The notes beneath the pieces are model-generated. The model worked only from the letters and a program-made list of their open reading frames with translations. It did no database searches and was not told where the DNA came from. Below, piece after piece: positions 26,600-35,493 of a stretch of 64,000 nucleotides of DNA. Position 1 is the first letter of the stretch, and each line of letters begins with the position of its first letter. Both the position numbers and the translations under genes were made by a program. This stretch comes from Micromonospora sp. PLK6-60 (lineage in GTDB: Bacteria; Actinomycetota; Actinomycetes; Mycobacteriales; Micromonosporaceae): NCBI RefSeq assembly GCF_019890675.1, contig NZ_JAIOAA010000010.1, positions 124,001 through 188,000 on the forward strand, written 5' to 3'.

Positions 26600-28174
26600 T
26601 CACCGGCCGAGGACGATCCGGGCCATGCCGTCCAGGGCCGGGTTCTCCGGCTCCCAGTAGCCGGTATGGCCGTACCGGCCGCTGGGAAAGCGTCGGCCGC
26701 CGAACCCCGGGTCGCTGGGGTCGTGTCCGAACCACAGCTCGTGGCGGTCGTACCCGCGCAGCACCGGCCCGATCGGCGTCTGGTCGAGCAGCGCCCGGCC
26801 GAGGACCTCGGGCAACGGGCGGGCCTGCCGGATCACGTCGTCCGGCGCGGTCGCCGCCCAGACCTGGCCCGGTGGCACCCGCAGCTCCCGGGCCTCGGCC
26901 ACGCCCACCCCGGGCGAGCCGACGAAGACCAGCGCGTCCGCGCCGAGGCCGTGGTCCCGGGCGGCGACCCCGACCACCACCGACCCGTAACTGTGGCCCA
27001 GCACGGTCTGCCGGGCCGGCGGCCCGTCGTGGCTGGCCCGCAGCCCGTCCTGGAAGCGGCTCAGCGTCGGGCCGGCGTCGCGTGCCTGGCCGGAGCGGGC
27101 CGCCTCGTCGAGGAAGTCCGGCGCGTCGTAGTCCAGCCAGAGCACCGCGGCCGTGGCCGCGGTGGGGGCGAGGGCGTCGCACCGGGTCAGCACCCGGGCC
27201 GCCCGGCTCAGCTCACCGGCGGCGCCGGCCAGGTCGGAGGTCATCCCCGGCACGTAGGTCAGCACGTGGTCGGCGTGGTCCGGGTCGCCCAGCGCGACGA
27301 TCGCCCGGCCGTCCCCGGCCGGGTCGAGACCGAGCAGGTACGCCCGCGGCGGCCCGGCTGCCAGCCGGTCGGCCAGCGCGTCCAGCCCGGCCAGGGCCGC
27401 CTCGGCGGAACCACGACCGGGACGGCCGCGGAACCGGCTCCACCGGGCGAGCAGGACGCCCCGGTGCGCGGCCAGCAGCGACCGGTTGGCCTGGTCCCGG
27501 GCCGCCACCGGAACCCCGTCGAGCCGCCCGACCAGGTGCGGCTCGTGCCGGACCAGCCACCGGCGCTGGGCCGGGGTGAGCCCGCGCCACCAGCGGCCGA
27601 CCAGCGCCGGTCCCGCCCCCGCCGGTGGCCGCCAGGCCGGCGGCGACAGCCAGCCCGACCCGGCCGCGTCGGCCAGCCCGGCCAGCCGGCCGGCCGCCTC
27701 CCGGTCGGCCCGGTCCGCCGCGGCGAGCGCCGCGCCGATCGCCGCCGACACCTGCGTCACCGTCGGGCCGATCCGGTCCGGCGGGTGGCGGCCCGGATCG
27801 GCCCGGACCCGGCCGGCCCGGTCGACCGCCACCCCGGCCCGTTCCGCCAGGGCGACCGCCTCGGCCAGCCGCGCCTTCGCCACCCGCAACCGGTCGGCGA
27901 GGACGGCCAGCGTCTGGTCCACCTCGATCAGGACCGGCCGGATCGCGGCCAGCTCGGATCGCAAACCGGCGAACCGCGCCTGTGCGGCGCCCGCCGCCGC
28001 CCCGGACCAGCCACCGCGCAACGCCGCCGCCCCCTCGGTCAGCTCGGCGGCCCGCGCGTCGACCTGGCTGGTCAGCCCGCGCCAGGCGACGCCGGTGGCG
28101 TACCAGCCGGCCGGGTCGGCGGACCAGAGCCGCTCGTAGGCCGCGACCGGCGCGGCGGGACGCCCGGTCACCAC
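26600..28174 (-). CDS. DUF1023-type alpha/beta hydrolase
   Basis: About 524 residues. The C-terminal half is an alpha/beta hydrolase of the actinobacterial DUF1023 family: nucleophile elbow GHSYGSVVVG (Ser near residue 385), FVGSPGVGV after it, and the late DRHELWFGHDPSDPGFGGR segment that supplies the His. The N-terminal 200 residues are helical and rich in Ala/Arg, as in ESX-associated proteins. The start is uncertain: GTG at 28174 (or 28171) is chosen, but a GTG near 28230 is possible and no strong Shine-Dalgarno is visible. It follows a small WXG-like gene, the usual partner of this family. Confidence 0.72.
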   Translation of the reverse strand: MVTGRPAAPVAAYERLWSADPAGWYATGVAWRGLTSQVDARAAELTEGAAALRGGWSGAAAGAAQARFAGLRSELAAIRPVLIEVDQTLAVLADRLRVAKARLAEAVALAERAGVAVDRAGRVRADPGRHPPDRIGPTVTQVSAAIGAALAAADRADREAAGRLAGLADAAGSGWLSPPAWRPPAGAGPALVGRWWRGLTPAQRRWLVRHEPHLVGRLDGVPVAARDQANRSLLAAHRGVLLARWSRFRGRPGRGSAEAALAGLDALADRLAAGPPRAYLLGLDPAGDGRAIVALGDPDHADHVLTYVPGMTSDLAGAAGELSRAARVLTRCDALAPTAATAAVLWLDYDAPDFLDEAARSGQARDAGPTLSRFQDGLRASHDGPPARQTVLGHSYGSVVVGVAARDHGLGADALVFVGSPGVGVAEARELRVPPGQVWAATAPDDVIRQARPLPEVLGRALLDQTPIGPVLRGYDRHELWFGHDPSDPGFGGRRFPSGRYGHTGYWEPENPALDGMARIVLGR

Positions 28175-28289
28175 GCCCCCGCCGCCGCACCGCTCGCTGG
28201 TGGCGAGCCGCCGGGGCGACCGGTCGCCCACGGCCCGCGCACCGCTCCGTGGCGCAGCGCGCGGGGCCGTGCGGTCGGGAACCGTCCGC

Positions 28290-28586
28290 TCACCGCTCGA
28301 TGGCGGCCAGCCGGCGGGCCGCCCGGTCGTCCACCGCCCGGTAGCCGTCGGCGGCCACCCGGACCGCACCGGCGCTCTCCGCCAGCCGGCGGCCCAGGTC
28401 ACCGGCCCAGCCCCGGACCGCCGCCGCCAGCCCCGCCAGCTCGGCGTCGGCCCGCCAGCCGGCCGCCTGCGGCGCGGGTGGGAGCCCGCCGGCCAGCCCG
28501 CGCACCAGCCGGTACGCGTCGCCGTCGAGCACCCCGGCCACCCGGTACAGCAGGTCGGGGTGGACGGTCAGCGGCTCCTCGCTCAT
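28290..28586 (-). CDS. Small EspC/WXG100-like protein, likely type VII secretion substrate
   Basis: A 98-residue all-helical protein with two predicted helices separated by a turn around GWRADAEL (about residues 41-48), similar to the W-x-G bend of WXG100 and EspC proteins. Near the C-terminus is GYRAVDDR, which contains the YxxxD motif known as a type VII secretion signal. GAGGAG lies about 8 nt before the ATG. It sits upstream of the DUF1023 hydrolase in the same direction. Similar small-protein/DUF1023 pairs occur widely in actinobacteria; no ESX core genes are in this window. Confidence 0.6.
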   Translation of the reverse strand: MSEEPLTVHPDLLYRVAGVLDGDAYRLVRGLAGGLPPAPQAAGWRADAELAGLAAAVRGWAGDLGRRLAESAGAVRVAADGYRAVDDRAARRLAAIER

Positions 28587-28764
28587 GGTCGGACTCCTCG
28601 CCCTCGCCGGACATCGACAGCTGGCGACGCTAGGCGGTGCGGGGGTGGTTCCGCCGCCGCTGTGGACGGCGGGCGGTGGCCGTACGCCGGGGTTGTCCAC
28701 AGGTGTTGCCCGGCGCGGATCCGGCGGCTAATCTCCGGCCCCGCGCGCCGGTAGGGTGGTTTTC

Positions 28765-29133
28765 GTGATCGTCGCGGTCGGCATCGACGTGGTCCTGGTG
28801 GCGCGGTTCACCCGCGCGCTGGAGCGCACCCCGTTGCTGGCGGAGCGGCTGTTCACCGAGGCGGAGCGGTTCACCCGCTCGGGCAACCCGCGCTCCCCGG
28901 AGTCGCTGGCCGCCCGGTTCGCGGCCAAGGAGGCGGTGGCCAAGGCGCTGGGCGCGCCGGCCGGGCTGAGCTGGCACGACTGCGAGATCGTGCCGGACCC
29001 GGACGGCCGGCCGTGGCTGACCGTGTCCGGCACGGTGGCCGCCGCGGCGGCCGACCGCGGGGTGAACCGCTGGCATCTGTCGTTGTCGCACGACGGTGGG
29101 ATCGCCTCGGCCATGGTGGTGGCGGAGCGTTGA
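28765..29133 (+). CDS. acpS: Holo-[acyl-carrier-protein] synthase
   Basis: A 122-residue phosphopantetheinyl transferase moving 4'-phosphopantetheine from CoA to acyl carrier proteins. The two magnesium/CoA motifs are present: VGIDVVLVARF near the start and LAARFAAKEAVAKALG near residues 52-67. The C-terminal WHLSLSHDGGIASAMV is also typical. GTG start; a TAGGGT box ends 7 nt upstream and no Shine-Dalgarno is seen, suggesting a leaderless message. nnr follows within 50 nt. Confidence 0.95.
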   Translation: MIVAVGIDVVLVARFTRALERTPLLAERLFTEAERFTRSGNPRSPESLAARFAAKEAVAKALGAPAGLSWHDCEIVPDPDGRPWLTVSGTVAAAAADRGVNRWHLSLSHDGGIASAMVVAER

Positions 29134-29177
29134 CTGACCGGCGGGCCGCGGGTCCGCCGGGGGACGGGACGGGTGGC

Positions 29178-30671
29178 ATGAAGCCGGTGTGGCGGGTCGC
29201 GGACGTACGCGCGGCGGAGGCGGGCCTGATGGCGACCCTGCCACCGGGGACGCTGATGAAGCGCGCGGCGGCCGGCCTGGCCCGCCGCTGCGCGTTGCTG
29301 CTCGCCGACCGGGGCGGGGTGTACGGCGCGCGGGTGCTGCTGCTGGTCGGCACCGGGGACAACGGGGGCGACGCGCTCTACGCGGGTGCGCTGCTGGCCC
29401 GTCGCGGGGCGGCCGTGTCGGCGCTGCCGACCACTCCGGGGCGGGCGCACGCCGACGGGCTGGCCGCGCTGCGCGCCGCCGGTGGGCGGCTGGTGGACCG
29501 GCCGCCGGCCACCGTCGACCTGGTGCTCGACGGGATCGTCGGCATCGGCGGGCGGGGCGGGCTGCGGGAGACCGCCGAGCAGCTCGCCGCGAGCCTCGCC
29601 GGCCGCTGCGGGCGGGACGGCGCCCGGGCCACGGTGGTCGCGGTGGACGTGCCCAGCGGCGTCGCGGTGGACACCGGGCACGTGCCGGTGACCGCGAGCG
29701 GCCGGGCCAGCGCGGTCCCCGCCGACGTGACGGTGGCCTTCGGCGCGCTGAAGCCCGCCCTGGTGGTGGGGCCGGCGGCGGCGCTGGCCGGCCAGGTCGA
29801 GCTGGTCGACATCGGCCTCGGGCCGTGGCTGCGTGGCACGCCGGCGCTCCAGGTCGTCGAGGGGGCCGACGTCGAGCGGTGGTGGCCGGAGCTGGGCGCG
29901 TCGGCGGAGAAGTACACCCGGGGCGTGGTCGGCGTGGCGACCGGCTCGGCGACGTACCCGGGGGCGGCGGTGCTCTCCGTCGGCGGCGCGCTGGCCGGGC
30001 CGACCGGCCTGGTCCGCTACGCGGGCGGGGCCCGGGCCGAGGTGGTGCACCAGCACCCGTCGGTGATCGCCACCGGGCGGGTGGCCGACGCCGGCCGGGT
30101 GCAGGCCTGGGTCTGCGGCTCCGGGCTCGGCACCGGGGAGGAGGCCGCCGCCGAGCTGCGCGCGGTGCTCGCCGCGCCGGTGCCGGTGGTGCTCGACGCG
30201 GACGCGCTGACCCTGCTGGTGGACGGAAAGATGGCCGACCGGCTGCGGGACCGGGAGGCGCCGATCGTGGTCACCCCGCACGACCGGGAGTACGCCCGGC
30301 TCTGCGGCGAGCAGCCGGGCGCGGACCGGGTCGGGGCCGCGCTGCGGCTGGCCGCCTGGATGAACGCGGTGGTGCTGCTCAAGGGGGACCGCACGATCGT
30401 CGGCACGCCGGCCGGCCGGGCGTACGTCAACCCGACCGGCACCCCGGCGCTGGCCACCGGGGGCACCGGCGACGTGCTGGCCGGTCTGCTCGGTTCGCTG
30501 CTGGCGGCCGGGGTGGCGCCGGAGCGGGCGGCGGCCGCGGCGGCGTACCTGCACGGGCTGGCCGGCCGGGAGGCGGCCCGGGGCGGCCCGGTGACCGCGC
30601 CCGACGTGGCGACCGCGCTGCGGCCGGTGGTCGGCCGGCTGGTCGGAACGCGCGGCTCCGGGCCGAGGTGA
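29178..30671 (+). CDS. nnr: Bifunctional NAD(P)H-hydrate epimerase / ADP-dependent dehydratase
   Basis: A 497-residue repair enzyme fused from two parts. Residues about 1-215 are the YjeF_N epimerase (LLVGTGDNGGDALYAG, VVAVDVPSGVAVDTG). Residues about 230-490 are the ATP/ADP-dependent dehydratase of the ribokinase-like fold (AVLSVGGALAGPTGLVRYAG, VCGSGLGTG, LDADALTLL, NPTGTPALATGGTGDVLAG). Together they convert damaged NAD(P)HX back to NAD(P)H. ATG at 29178 is chosen; a TTG overlapping the acpS stop would add 16 residues. acpS-nnr-alr is a common actinobacterial order. Confidence 0.93.
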   Translation: MKPVWRVADVRAAEAGLMATLPPGTLMKRAAAGLARRCALLLADRGGVYGARVLLLVGTGDNGGDALYAGALLARRGAAVSALPTTPGRAHADGLAALRAAGGRLVDRPPATVDLVLDGIVGIGGRGGLRETAEQLAASLAGRCGRDGARATVVAVDVPSGVAVDTGHVPVTASGRASAVPADVTVAFGALKPALVVGPAAALAGQVELVDIGLGPWLRGTPALQVVEGADVERWWPELGASAEKYTRGVVGVATGSATYPGAAVLSVGGALAGPTGLVRYAGGARAEVVHQHPSVIATGRVADAGRVQAWVCGSGLGTGEEAAAELRAVLAAPVPVVLDADALTLLVDGKMADRLRDREAPIVVTPHDREYARLCGEQPGADRVGAALRLAAWMNAVVLLKGDRTIVGTPAGRAYVNPTGTPALATGGTGDVLAGLLGSLLAAGVAPERAAAAAAYLHGLAGREAARGGPVTAPDVATALRPVVGRLVGTRGSGPR

Positions 30672-30695
30672 TCTACCGGGAAGTAGGCTGGGTCC

Positions 30696-31814
30696 ATGTG
30701 GCAGGCCGAGGTACGCGTCGACCTCGACGCGATCCGTGACAACGTGGCCCGACTGCGGTCGGGCACCAGCGCCGAGCTGATGGCGGTGGTGAAGGCGGAC
30801 GGCTACGGCCACGGCATGGTCCCCGCCGCCCGGGCCGCGCTGGACGCCGGGGCGGACTGGCTCGGCGTCTGCACCCTGGACGAGGGGCTCGGGCTGCGCC
30901 GGGCCGGGATCACCGCGCCGGTGCTGGCCTGGCTGCTCGCGCCCGGCCTGCCGCTGCACGAGGGCGTCGCCGCCGGCGTCGACCTGGGCGTGCCGAGCCT
31001 GCCCCTGCTGGACGAGATGATCGAGGCGAGCCGCCGGGCGGACCGCCCGGCCCGGCTGCATCTCAAGATCGACACCGGGCTGTCCCGGGGTGGCGCCACC
31101 GTCGCCGACTGGCCGGCGCTGCTGGAGGCCGCCGCGAAGGCCCAGGCCGACGGCCTGGTCGAGGTGGTCGGCGTGTGGAGCCACTTCGTGTACGCGGACA
31201 TGCCCGGCCACCCCACCACGGACCGCCAGCTCGCCGTCTTCCACGAGGGCCTGGCCATGGTCGAGCGGGCCGGTCTGCGGCCCCGCTACCGCCACCTGGC
31301 CAACTCGGCCGCCACGCTCACCCGCCCGGACACCCACTTCGACCTGGTCCGCCCCGGCATCGCCTGCTACGGGCTGTCGCCGATCCCGGGGGAGCGGTTC
31401 GGGTTGCGCCCGGCGATGACCGCCCGGGCCCGGGTGACGCTCACCAAGCGGGTGCCGGAGGGCACCGGCGTCTCGTACGGCCACACGTACACCACCGAGC
31501 GGGCGGCGAACCTGGCCGTGGTGCCGCTCGGCTACGCCGACGGGGTGCCCCGCAACGCCTCCAACGTCGGCCCGGTGCAGCTCGGCGAGGTGCGGCGGAC
31601 CATCTCCGGCCGGGTCTGCATGGACCAGTTCGTGCTCGACTGCGGCGACGACCCGGTGGCGGCGGGAGACGTGGCGACCCTGTTCGGCACCGGCGAGCAC
31701 GGCGAGCCGCTCGCCGACGACTGGGCCGAGGCGACCGGCACCATCAACTACGAGATCGTCACCCGGTTCGGCGGCAGCCGGGTGCCCCGGGTCTTCGACG
31801 GCGAGCGCCCATGA
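30696..31814 (+). CDS. alr: Alanine racemase
   Basis: A 372-residue fold-type III PLP enzyme making D-alanine for peptidoglycan. The PLP lysine is in MAVVKADGYGHG (about residues 28-39), the catalytic Tyr in PEGTGVSYGHTY (about 257), and the GYADGVPRNASN and GRVCMDQFVLD motifs follow. A TAGGCT box ends 6 nt before the ATG, suggesting leaderless translation. Its stop overlaps the next gene (ATGA). Confidence 0.97.
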   Translation: MWQAEVRVDLDAIRDNVARLRSGTSAELMAVVKADGYGHGMVPAARAALDAGADWLGVCTLDEGLGLRRAGITAPVLAWLLAPGLPLHEGVAAGVDLGVPSLPLLDEMIEASRRADRPARLHLKIDTGLSRGGATVADWPALLEAAAKAQADGLVEVVGVWSHFVYADMPGHPTTDRQLAVFHEGLAMVERAGLRPRYRHLANSAATLTRPDTHFDLVRPGIACYGLSPIPGERFGLRPAMTARARVTLTKRVPEGTGVSYGHTYTTERAANLAVVPLGYADGVPRNASNVGPVQLGEVRRTISGRVCMDQFVLDCGDDPVAAGDVATLFGTGEHGEPLADDWAEATGTINYEIVTRFGGSRVPRVFDGERP

Positions 31815-32908
31815 CCAGGCCCCACCGGCTGCGCGTGCCCCGGCCGCGGACCGCCGCCGGGCGGGTCGCCGGGGTGGTCGGGGCCGCGGTGGGCGTGGCC
31901 GCCGCCGGGCTCGCCGCCGGCGTGGCCAGCGAACGCGCCCTGGTCCGCCGGCTCAAGGCCGACCCGACCGACCCGTACGCGCACGAGGTCTTCGGCGACC
32001 TGTCGTACGACGAGGCGTACCGGCTGGAGATGCCGGACGGCACTGACATCCACGTCGAGGTGGTGGAGCCGAGGCGGCCGATCGAGGGGCACCCGACCGT
32101 GGTGTTCGTGCACGGCTTCTGCCTGGACATGGGGACGTTCCACTTCCAGCGCAAGCTGCTCACCGAGCGCGGCGACTACCGGGTCGTCGCGTACGACCAG
32201 CCGGGGCACGGCCGGTCCGGCCGGTTGGAGACCGGCGAGTACGACCTGGAACGGCTCGGCCGCACGCTGCGCCGGGTGATAGACGCGACCACCCCGGAGG
32301 GGCCGCTGGTGCTGGTCGGCCACTCGATGGGCGGGATGACCATCATGGCCTTCGCCGAGCTGTTCCCCGAGCTGTTCGGCGACCGGGTGGTCGGCACGGT
32401 GCTGATGGCCACCTCCGGCGGCCTGCTGGCGGAGAGCCGGCTGGTCGCGCCGGCGCTGCTCAGCCGGGTCGGCGCGCCGGTGCTCTACATGGTCAACAAC
32501 GCCACCCGGTACGGCGGCACGGTGATCGAGCACGCCCGCCGGTCGACCCAGAACGTGGCCTGGCTGCTCACCCGCCGGCTCGGGTTCGGCACCCCGAAGC
32601 CCAGCCCGGCGCTGGTCTCGTACGTCGAGACGATGAACTCCCGGACGTCGGCCGACACGGTGACCCGCTACCTTCGGACGCTGGCCACCCACTCGCGCCT
32701 GCCGGCGCTGGCCGCGCTGGCCGGCACCCCGGTGCTGGTGGTGGTGGGTGACAAGGATCTGATCATCCCGGCCACCCACTCCGAGGAGATCGTGCGACGG
32801 CTGCCGCACGCCGCGGCGGTCAAGATCCACGAGAGTGGGCACGTGGTGATGCTGGAGCACGCGGACCAGGTCAACGCCGCGCTGACGAGGTTCCTGGAGG
32901 GATTGTGA
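31811..32908 (+). CDS. Alpha/beta hydrolase with N-terminal membrane-like segment
   Basis: A 365-residue hydrolase. Residues about 13-35 (GRVAGVVGAAVGVAAAGLAAG) could be a membrane anchor. The catalytic domain has the oxyanion-side motif VFVHGFCLD, nucleophile GHSMGGMT (Ser near 180), acid in VVVGDKDLIIP (near 320) and His in HESGHVVMLEH (near 343). The gene is locked between alr and tsaE by 4-nt overlaps on both sides, an arrangement conserved in actinobacteria, where the protein is often annotated as a lipase or esterase. Natural substrate unknown. Confidence 0.88.
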   Translation: MTRPHRLRVPRPRTAAGRVAGVVGAAVGVAAAGLAAGVASERALVRRLKADPTDPYAHEVFGDLSYDEAYRLEMPDGTDIHVEVVEPRRPIEGHPTVVFVHGFCLDMGTFHFQRKLLTERGDYRVVAYDQPGHGRSGRLETGEYDLERLGRTLRRVIDATTPEGPLVLVGHSMGGMTIMAFAELFPELFGDRVVGTVLMATSGGLLAESRLVAPALLSRVGAPVLYMVNNATRYGGTVIEHARRSTQNVAWLLTRRLGFGTPKPSPALVSYVETMNSRTSADTVTRYLRTLATHSRLPALAALAGTPVLVVVGDKDLIIPATHSEEIVRRLPHAAAVKIHESGHVVMLEHADQVNAALTRFLEGL

Positions 32909-33387
32909 GTCACGTCGTCGAGCTGCCCACCGCGGCCGACACCCAGGCGTTCGGCCGCCGGCTGGCCCACGTGCTGCGCCCCGGCGACCTGCTGCTGCTC
33001 ACCGGCCCGCTGGGCGCCGGCAAGACCGCGCTGACCCAGGGCATCGGCGCCGGCCTGCACGTACGCGGCGACATCACCTCGCCCACCTTCGTCATCGCCC
33101 GGGTGCACCGGCCGGACCCGGAGCGCGGCGGCCGGGTGGCGCTGGTGCACGCCGACGCGTACCGGTTGGGCGACGCCGCCGACCCGCGGGCCGAGATCGA
33201 CGACCTGGACCTGGACGCCTCGGTGGACGACTCGGTGACCGTGGTCGAGTGGGGCGAGGGCATGGTCGAACAGCTCGCCGACGCCCACCTGCGGGTCCGC
33301 ATCGACCGCCGGGACGACGACACCCGGGTGGTGGAGCTGGAGCCGGTCGGCGGCGACTGGGCGGTACGGCTGACGGCCCTCGGCTGA
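32905..33387 (+). CDS. tsaE: tRNA threonylcarbamoyladenosine biosynthesis ATPase TsaE
   Basis: A 160-residue P-loop protein needed with TsaB and TsaD for the t6A modification of ANN-decoding tRNAs. Walker A LLTGPLGAGKTALTQG is at about residues 32-47, followed by the switch-like SPTFVIARVH and a C-terminal VVEWGEGM motif near 113. GTG start overlaps the upstream hydrolase stop by 4 nt. tsaB-rimI-tsaD lie 1.4 kb downstream after hicBA and ung. Confidence 0.94.
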   Translation: MSHVVELPTAADTQAFGRRLAHVLRPGDLLLLTGPLGAGKTALTQGIGAGLHVRGDITSPTFVIARVHRPDPERGGRVALVHADAYRLGDAADPRAEIDDLDLDASVDDSVTVVEWGEGMVEQLADAHLRVRIDRRDDDTRVVELEPVGGDWAVRLTALG

Positions 33388-33411
33388 CAGCGTTTGCTGA
33401 CGGTCGAGCGG

Positions 33412-33636
33412 TCACCGCAGCAGGTCGAGGAACTCCGCCGGCGTCAGTCCGGCCTGCCGGAGGATCGAGGCCAGCGTGCCCCGCTTCACGGTGCCGTGCT
33501 GGGGCACCACGACGACGTTCCCGGACGGGTTCCGGTAGACGGCGTGGCTGCCCTTGGTGCGTACGTGTTCGAAGCCGGCCTTCTCCAGACCGTGCAGGAC
33601 CTTGCGTAGCGGAAGGTCTGCCAGGGCTGGGCTCAC
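33412..33636 (-). CDS. hicA: HicA-type mRNA interferase toxin
   Basis: A 74-residue dsRBD-like toxin: LPLRKVLHGLEKAGFEHVRT is the first strand-helix, and the catalytic-type His is in KGSHAVYRNP, followed by VVVVPQHGTVKRGTLASILR, all as in HicA/YcfA proteins. HicA degrades mRNA independently of the ribosome. The GTG start overlaps the hicB stop (GTGA), giving the order hicB-hicA. Convergent with tsaE, 24 nt away. Confidence 0.88.
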   Translation of the reverse strand: MSPALADLPLRKVLHGLEKAGFEHVRTKGSHAVYRNPSGNVVVVPQHGTVKRGTLASILRQAGLTPAEFLDLLR

Positions 33637-33845
33637 GCAGCCCGCCCGACCTGGAACGACGTCACCAGGGGAGTGGTCTCGATCGCGGGATTCTCCACCT
33701 CGTCGAGGTAGACCTCGACCGCCTCGCGCAGGTTGGTGAGCGCCTCGTCGAGCGTCTCGCCCTGGCTGGCGACGTCGAGCTCCAGGCAGCGGGCGACGTA
33801 CCAGTCGTCCTCCTGGTGGACCGCGGCGGTGAAGGTGCGAGTCAT
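33633..33845 (-). CDS. hicB: HicB-type antitoxin
   Basis: A 70-residue partial-RNase-H-fold antitoxin: FTAAVHQEDDWYVARCLELD then SQGETLDEALTNLREAVEVY, the standard HicB pattern. It is short and has no C-terminal DNA-binding domain, ending VTSFQVGRAA. Therefore autorepression, if any, would need another part. Overlaps hicA by 4 nt. A GAGAC run about 6 nt before the ATG is a weak Shine-Dalgarno. Confidence 0.87.
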   Translation of the reverse strand: MTRTFTAAVHQEDDWYVARCLELDVASQGETLDEALTNLREAVEVYLDEVENPAIETTPLVTSFQVGRAA

Positions 33846-33978
33846 GCCGTCTCCAGAGGTCGTGATCCGACGTCGTCATCCTACGGAAGTCCGGACCGCG
33901 CGGGCCGGTCCTGTCGGCCGCGGGTGTCGGTGCGGCCTGATAGGAAGAGGGCCGACTCGCTCGTGTGAAAGGTTGCCG

Positions 33979-34680
33979 ATGCCCGACGACGCCCCCACGC
34001 TCGACCTGATGGCGCTGCTCCCGGAGGGGTGGCGCGCCGCGCTCACCCCGCACCTCGACCCGGCCCGCACCGCGGCGCTGGCCGACTTCGTCGCCCGGGA
34101 GTACGCGACGCGGACCGTCTTCCCGCCGGTCGAGGATCTCTTCTCCGCCTACCGGCTGTGCGGGCCGGAGCAGTGCCGGGTGCTGATCCTGGGGCAGGAC
34201 CCCTACCACAAGGCCGGGCAGGCGCACGGGCTGAGCTTCAGCGTCCGGGACGGGGTGACCGTCCCGCCGTCGCTGCGCAACGTCTTCAAGGAGCTGGGCG
34301 AGGATCTCGGCGTGCCCAAGCCGCGCAGCGGCAACCTGGACGGCTGGGCGGCGCAGGGCGTGCTGCTGCTCAACGCGGTGCTCACCGTCCGCCAGGCCAC
34401 CCCCGGGTCGCACGCCAACTCCGGCTGGGAGGAGTTCACCGACGCCACCATCCGCGCGCTGGACGCGCTGGACCAGCGGGTGGTGTTCCTGCTCTGGGGC
34501 GGTTACGCCCGCAAGAAGGCCGCCCTGGTCACCAACCCGCGGCACGTGGTGCTGGAGGCCGGCCACCCCAGCCCGATGAATCCGCGCGGCTTCCTCGGCA
34601 GCCGCCCGTTCAGCGCGGCCAACAAGGCCCTCGCCGACGCCGGCCTGCCCACCATCGACTGGGAACGCAGCGCCGGCTGA
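33979..34680 (+). CDS. ung: Uracil-DNA glycosylase, family 1
   Basis: A 233-residue base-excision enzyme. The water-activating Asp is in LGQDPYHKAGQAHGLSFSV (about residues 74-92), the uracil-binding Asn segment LLLNAVLTVR is near 130, and the minor-groove loop GHPSPMNPRGFLGSRPFS near 195. Length and motifs are those of active UNG. AAAGG lies 7 nt before the ATG. Not part of the t6A pathway; it and hicBA separate tsaE from tsaB. Confidence 0.96.
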   Translation: MPDDAPTLDLMALLPEGWRAALTPHLDPARTAALADFVAREYATRTVFPPVEDLFSAYRLCGPEQCRVLILGQDPYHKAGQAHGLSFSVRDGVTVPPSLRNVFKELGEDLGVPKPRSGNLDGWAAQGVLLLNAVLTVRQATPGSHANSGWEEFTDATIRALDALDQRVVFLLWGGYARKKAALVTNPRHVVLEAGHPSPMNPRGFLGSRPFSAANKALADAGLPTIDWERSAG

Positions 34681-34815
34681 CCCGCCGCTGAGGCTCACAC
34701 TCGATCGGACCCATGCCCGGGCCGGGGACTACCGAGCGTGACCCCCGGTTCCGCCAGGCGGGCGGGGCGGGGGCGTCACGGGTGGTAACCGGTGGGGCGA
34801 CTACGCTGGCATACC

Positions 34816-35493
34816 GTGCTCGTACTCGTGGTGGATTCCTCGACCCCCGCGGTGACCGCGGCGCTGGCGGAGGTCTCGGCGGACGGCGTCGTGTTGCGCG
34901 CGTACCGCCGTACCGTCGATGCCCGTGCCCATGGGGAGCTGCTCGCGCCGCAGGTCGACGCGGTGCTGGCGGACGCGGACGCCCGGGCCGCCGACCTGAC
35001 CGCCGTGGTCGCCGGGCTCGGCCCGGGCCCGTTCACCGGGCTGCGGGTGGGGCTGGTCACCGCCGCGACCATGGGCCAGGTGCTCGGCATCCCCACGTAC
35101 GGCGTCTGCTCGCTGGACGGGGTCGGCCACCCGGCGGCGGCCGGCGAACCGGTCCTGGCGGCCACCGACGCCCGGCGCAAGGAGATCTACTGGGCGGTCT
35201 ACGACGGCGCGGGCCAGCGGATCGCCGGACCGGACGTGGACGCCCCGGCGGTCGTCGCCGAGCGGGCCCGCGACCTGGCCGTCACCGTCGCGGTCGGTGA
35301 CGGCGCCCTCCGGTACGCCGACGTGCTGGGCCTGCCGGTGCGGGACGAGCCGCGTTACCCGGACCCGGCGGCGCTGGTCCGGCTGGCGGCCGAGCGGATC
35401 CGGGCGGGCGCGCCGACGGAACCGCTGACCCCGCTCTACCTGCGTCGTCCGGACGCCGTGGCGGCGACCGGCCGCAAGCCGGTCCTGCCGTGA
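34816..35493 (+). CDS. tsaB: tRNA threonylcarbamoyladenosine biosynthesis protein TsaB
   Basis: A 225-residue ASKHA-fold partner of TsaD. N-terminal LVLVVDSSTPAVTAAL, then VAGLGPGPFTGLRVGL and ATDARRKEIYWAVYD are typical TsaB motifs. GTG start; TACGCT ends 8 nt upstream with no Shine-Dalgarno, so it may be leaderless. Its last codons overlap rimI by 4 nt, making a tsaB-rimI-tsaD unit. Confidence 0.94.
   Translation: MLVLVVDSSTPAVTAALAEVSADGVVLRAYRRTVDARAHGELLAPQVDAVLADADARAADLTAVVAGLGPGPFTGLRVGLVTAATMGQVLGIPTYGVCSLDGVGHPAAAGEPVLAATDARRKEIYWAVYDGAGQRIAGPDVDAPAVVAERARDLAVTVAVGDGALRYADVLGLPVRDEPRYPDPAALVRLAAERIRAGAPTEPLTPLYLRRPDAVAATGRKPVLP

Noticed and set aside
28175..28289. Frameshift joining the DUF1023 hydrolase to a longer N-terminus
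   Set aside because: The upstream in-frame part is Arg/Pro-rich without family features, and the small EspC-like gene overlaps it with its own good Shine-Dalgarno; a downstream GTG start explains the region better.
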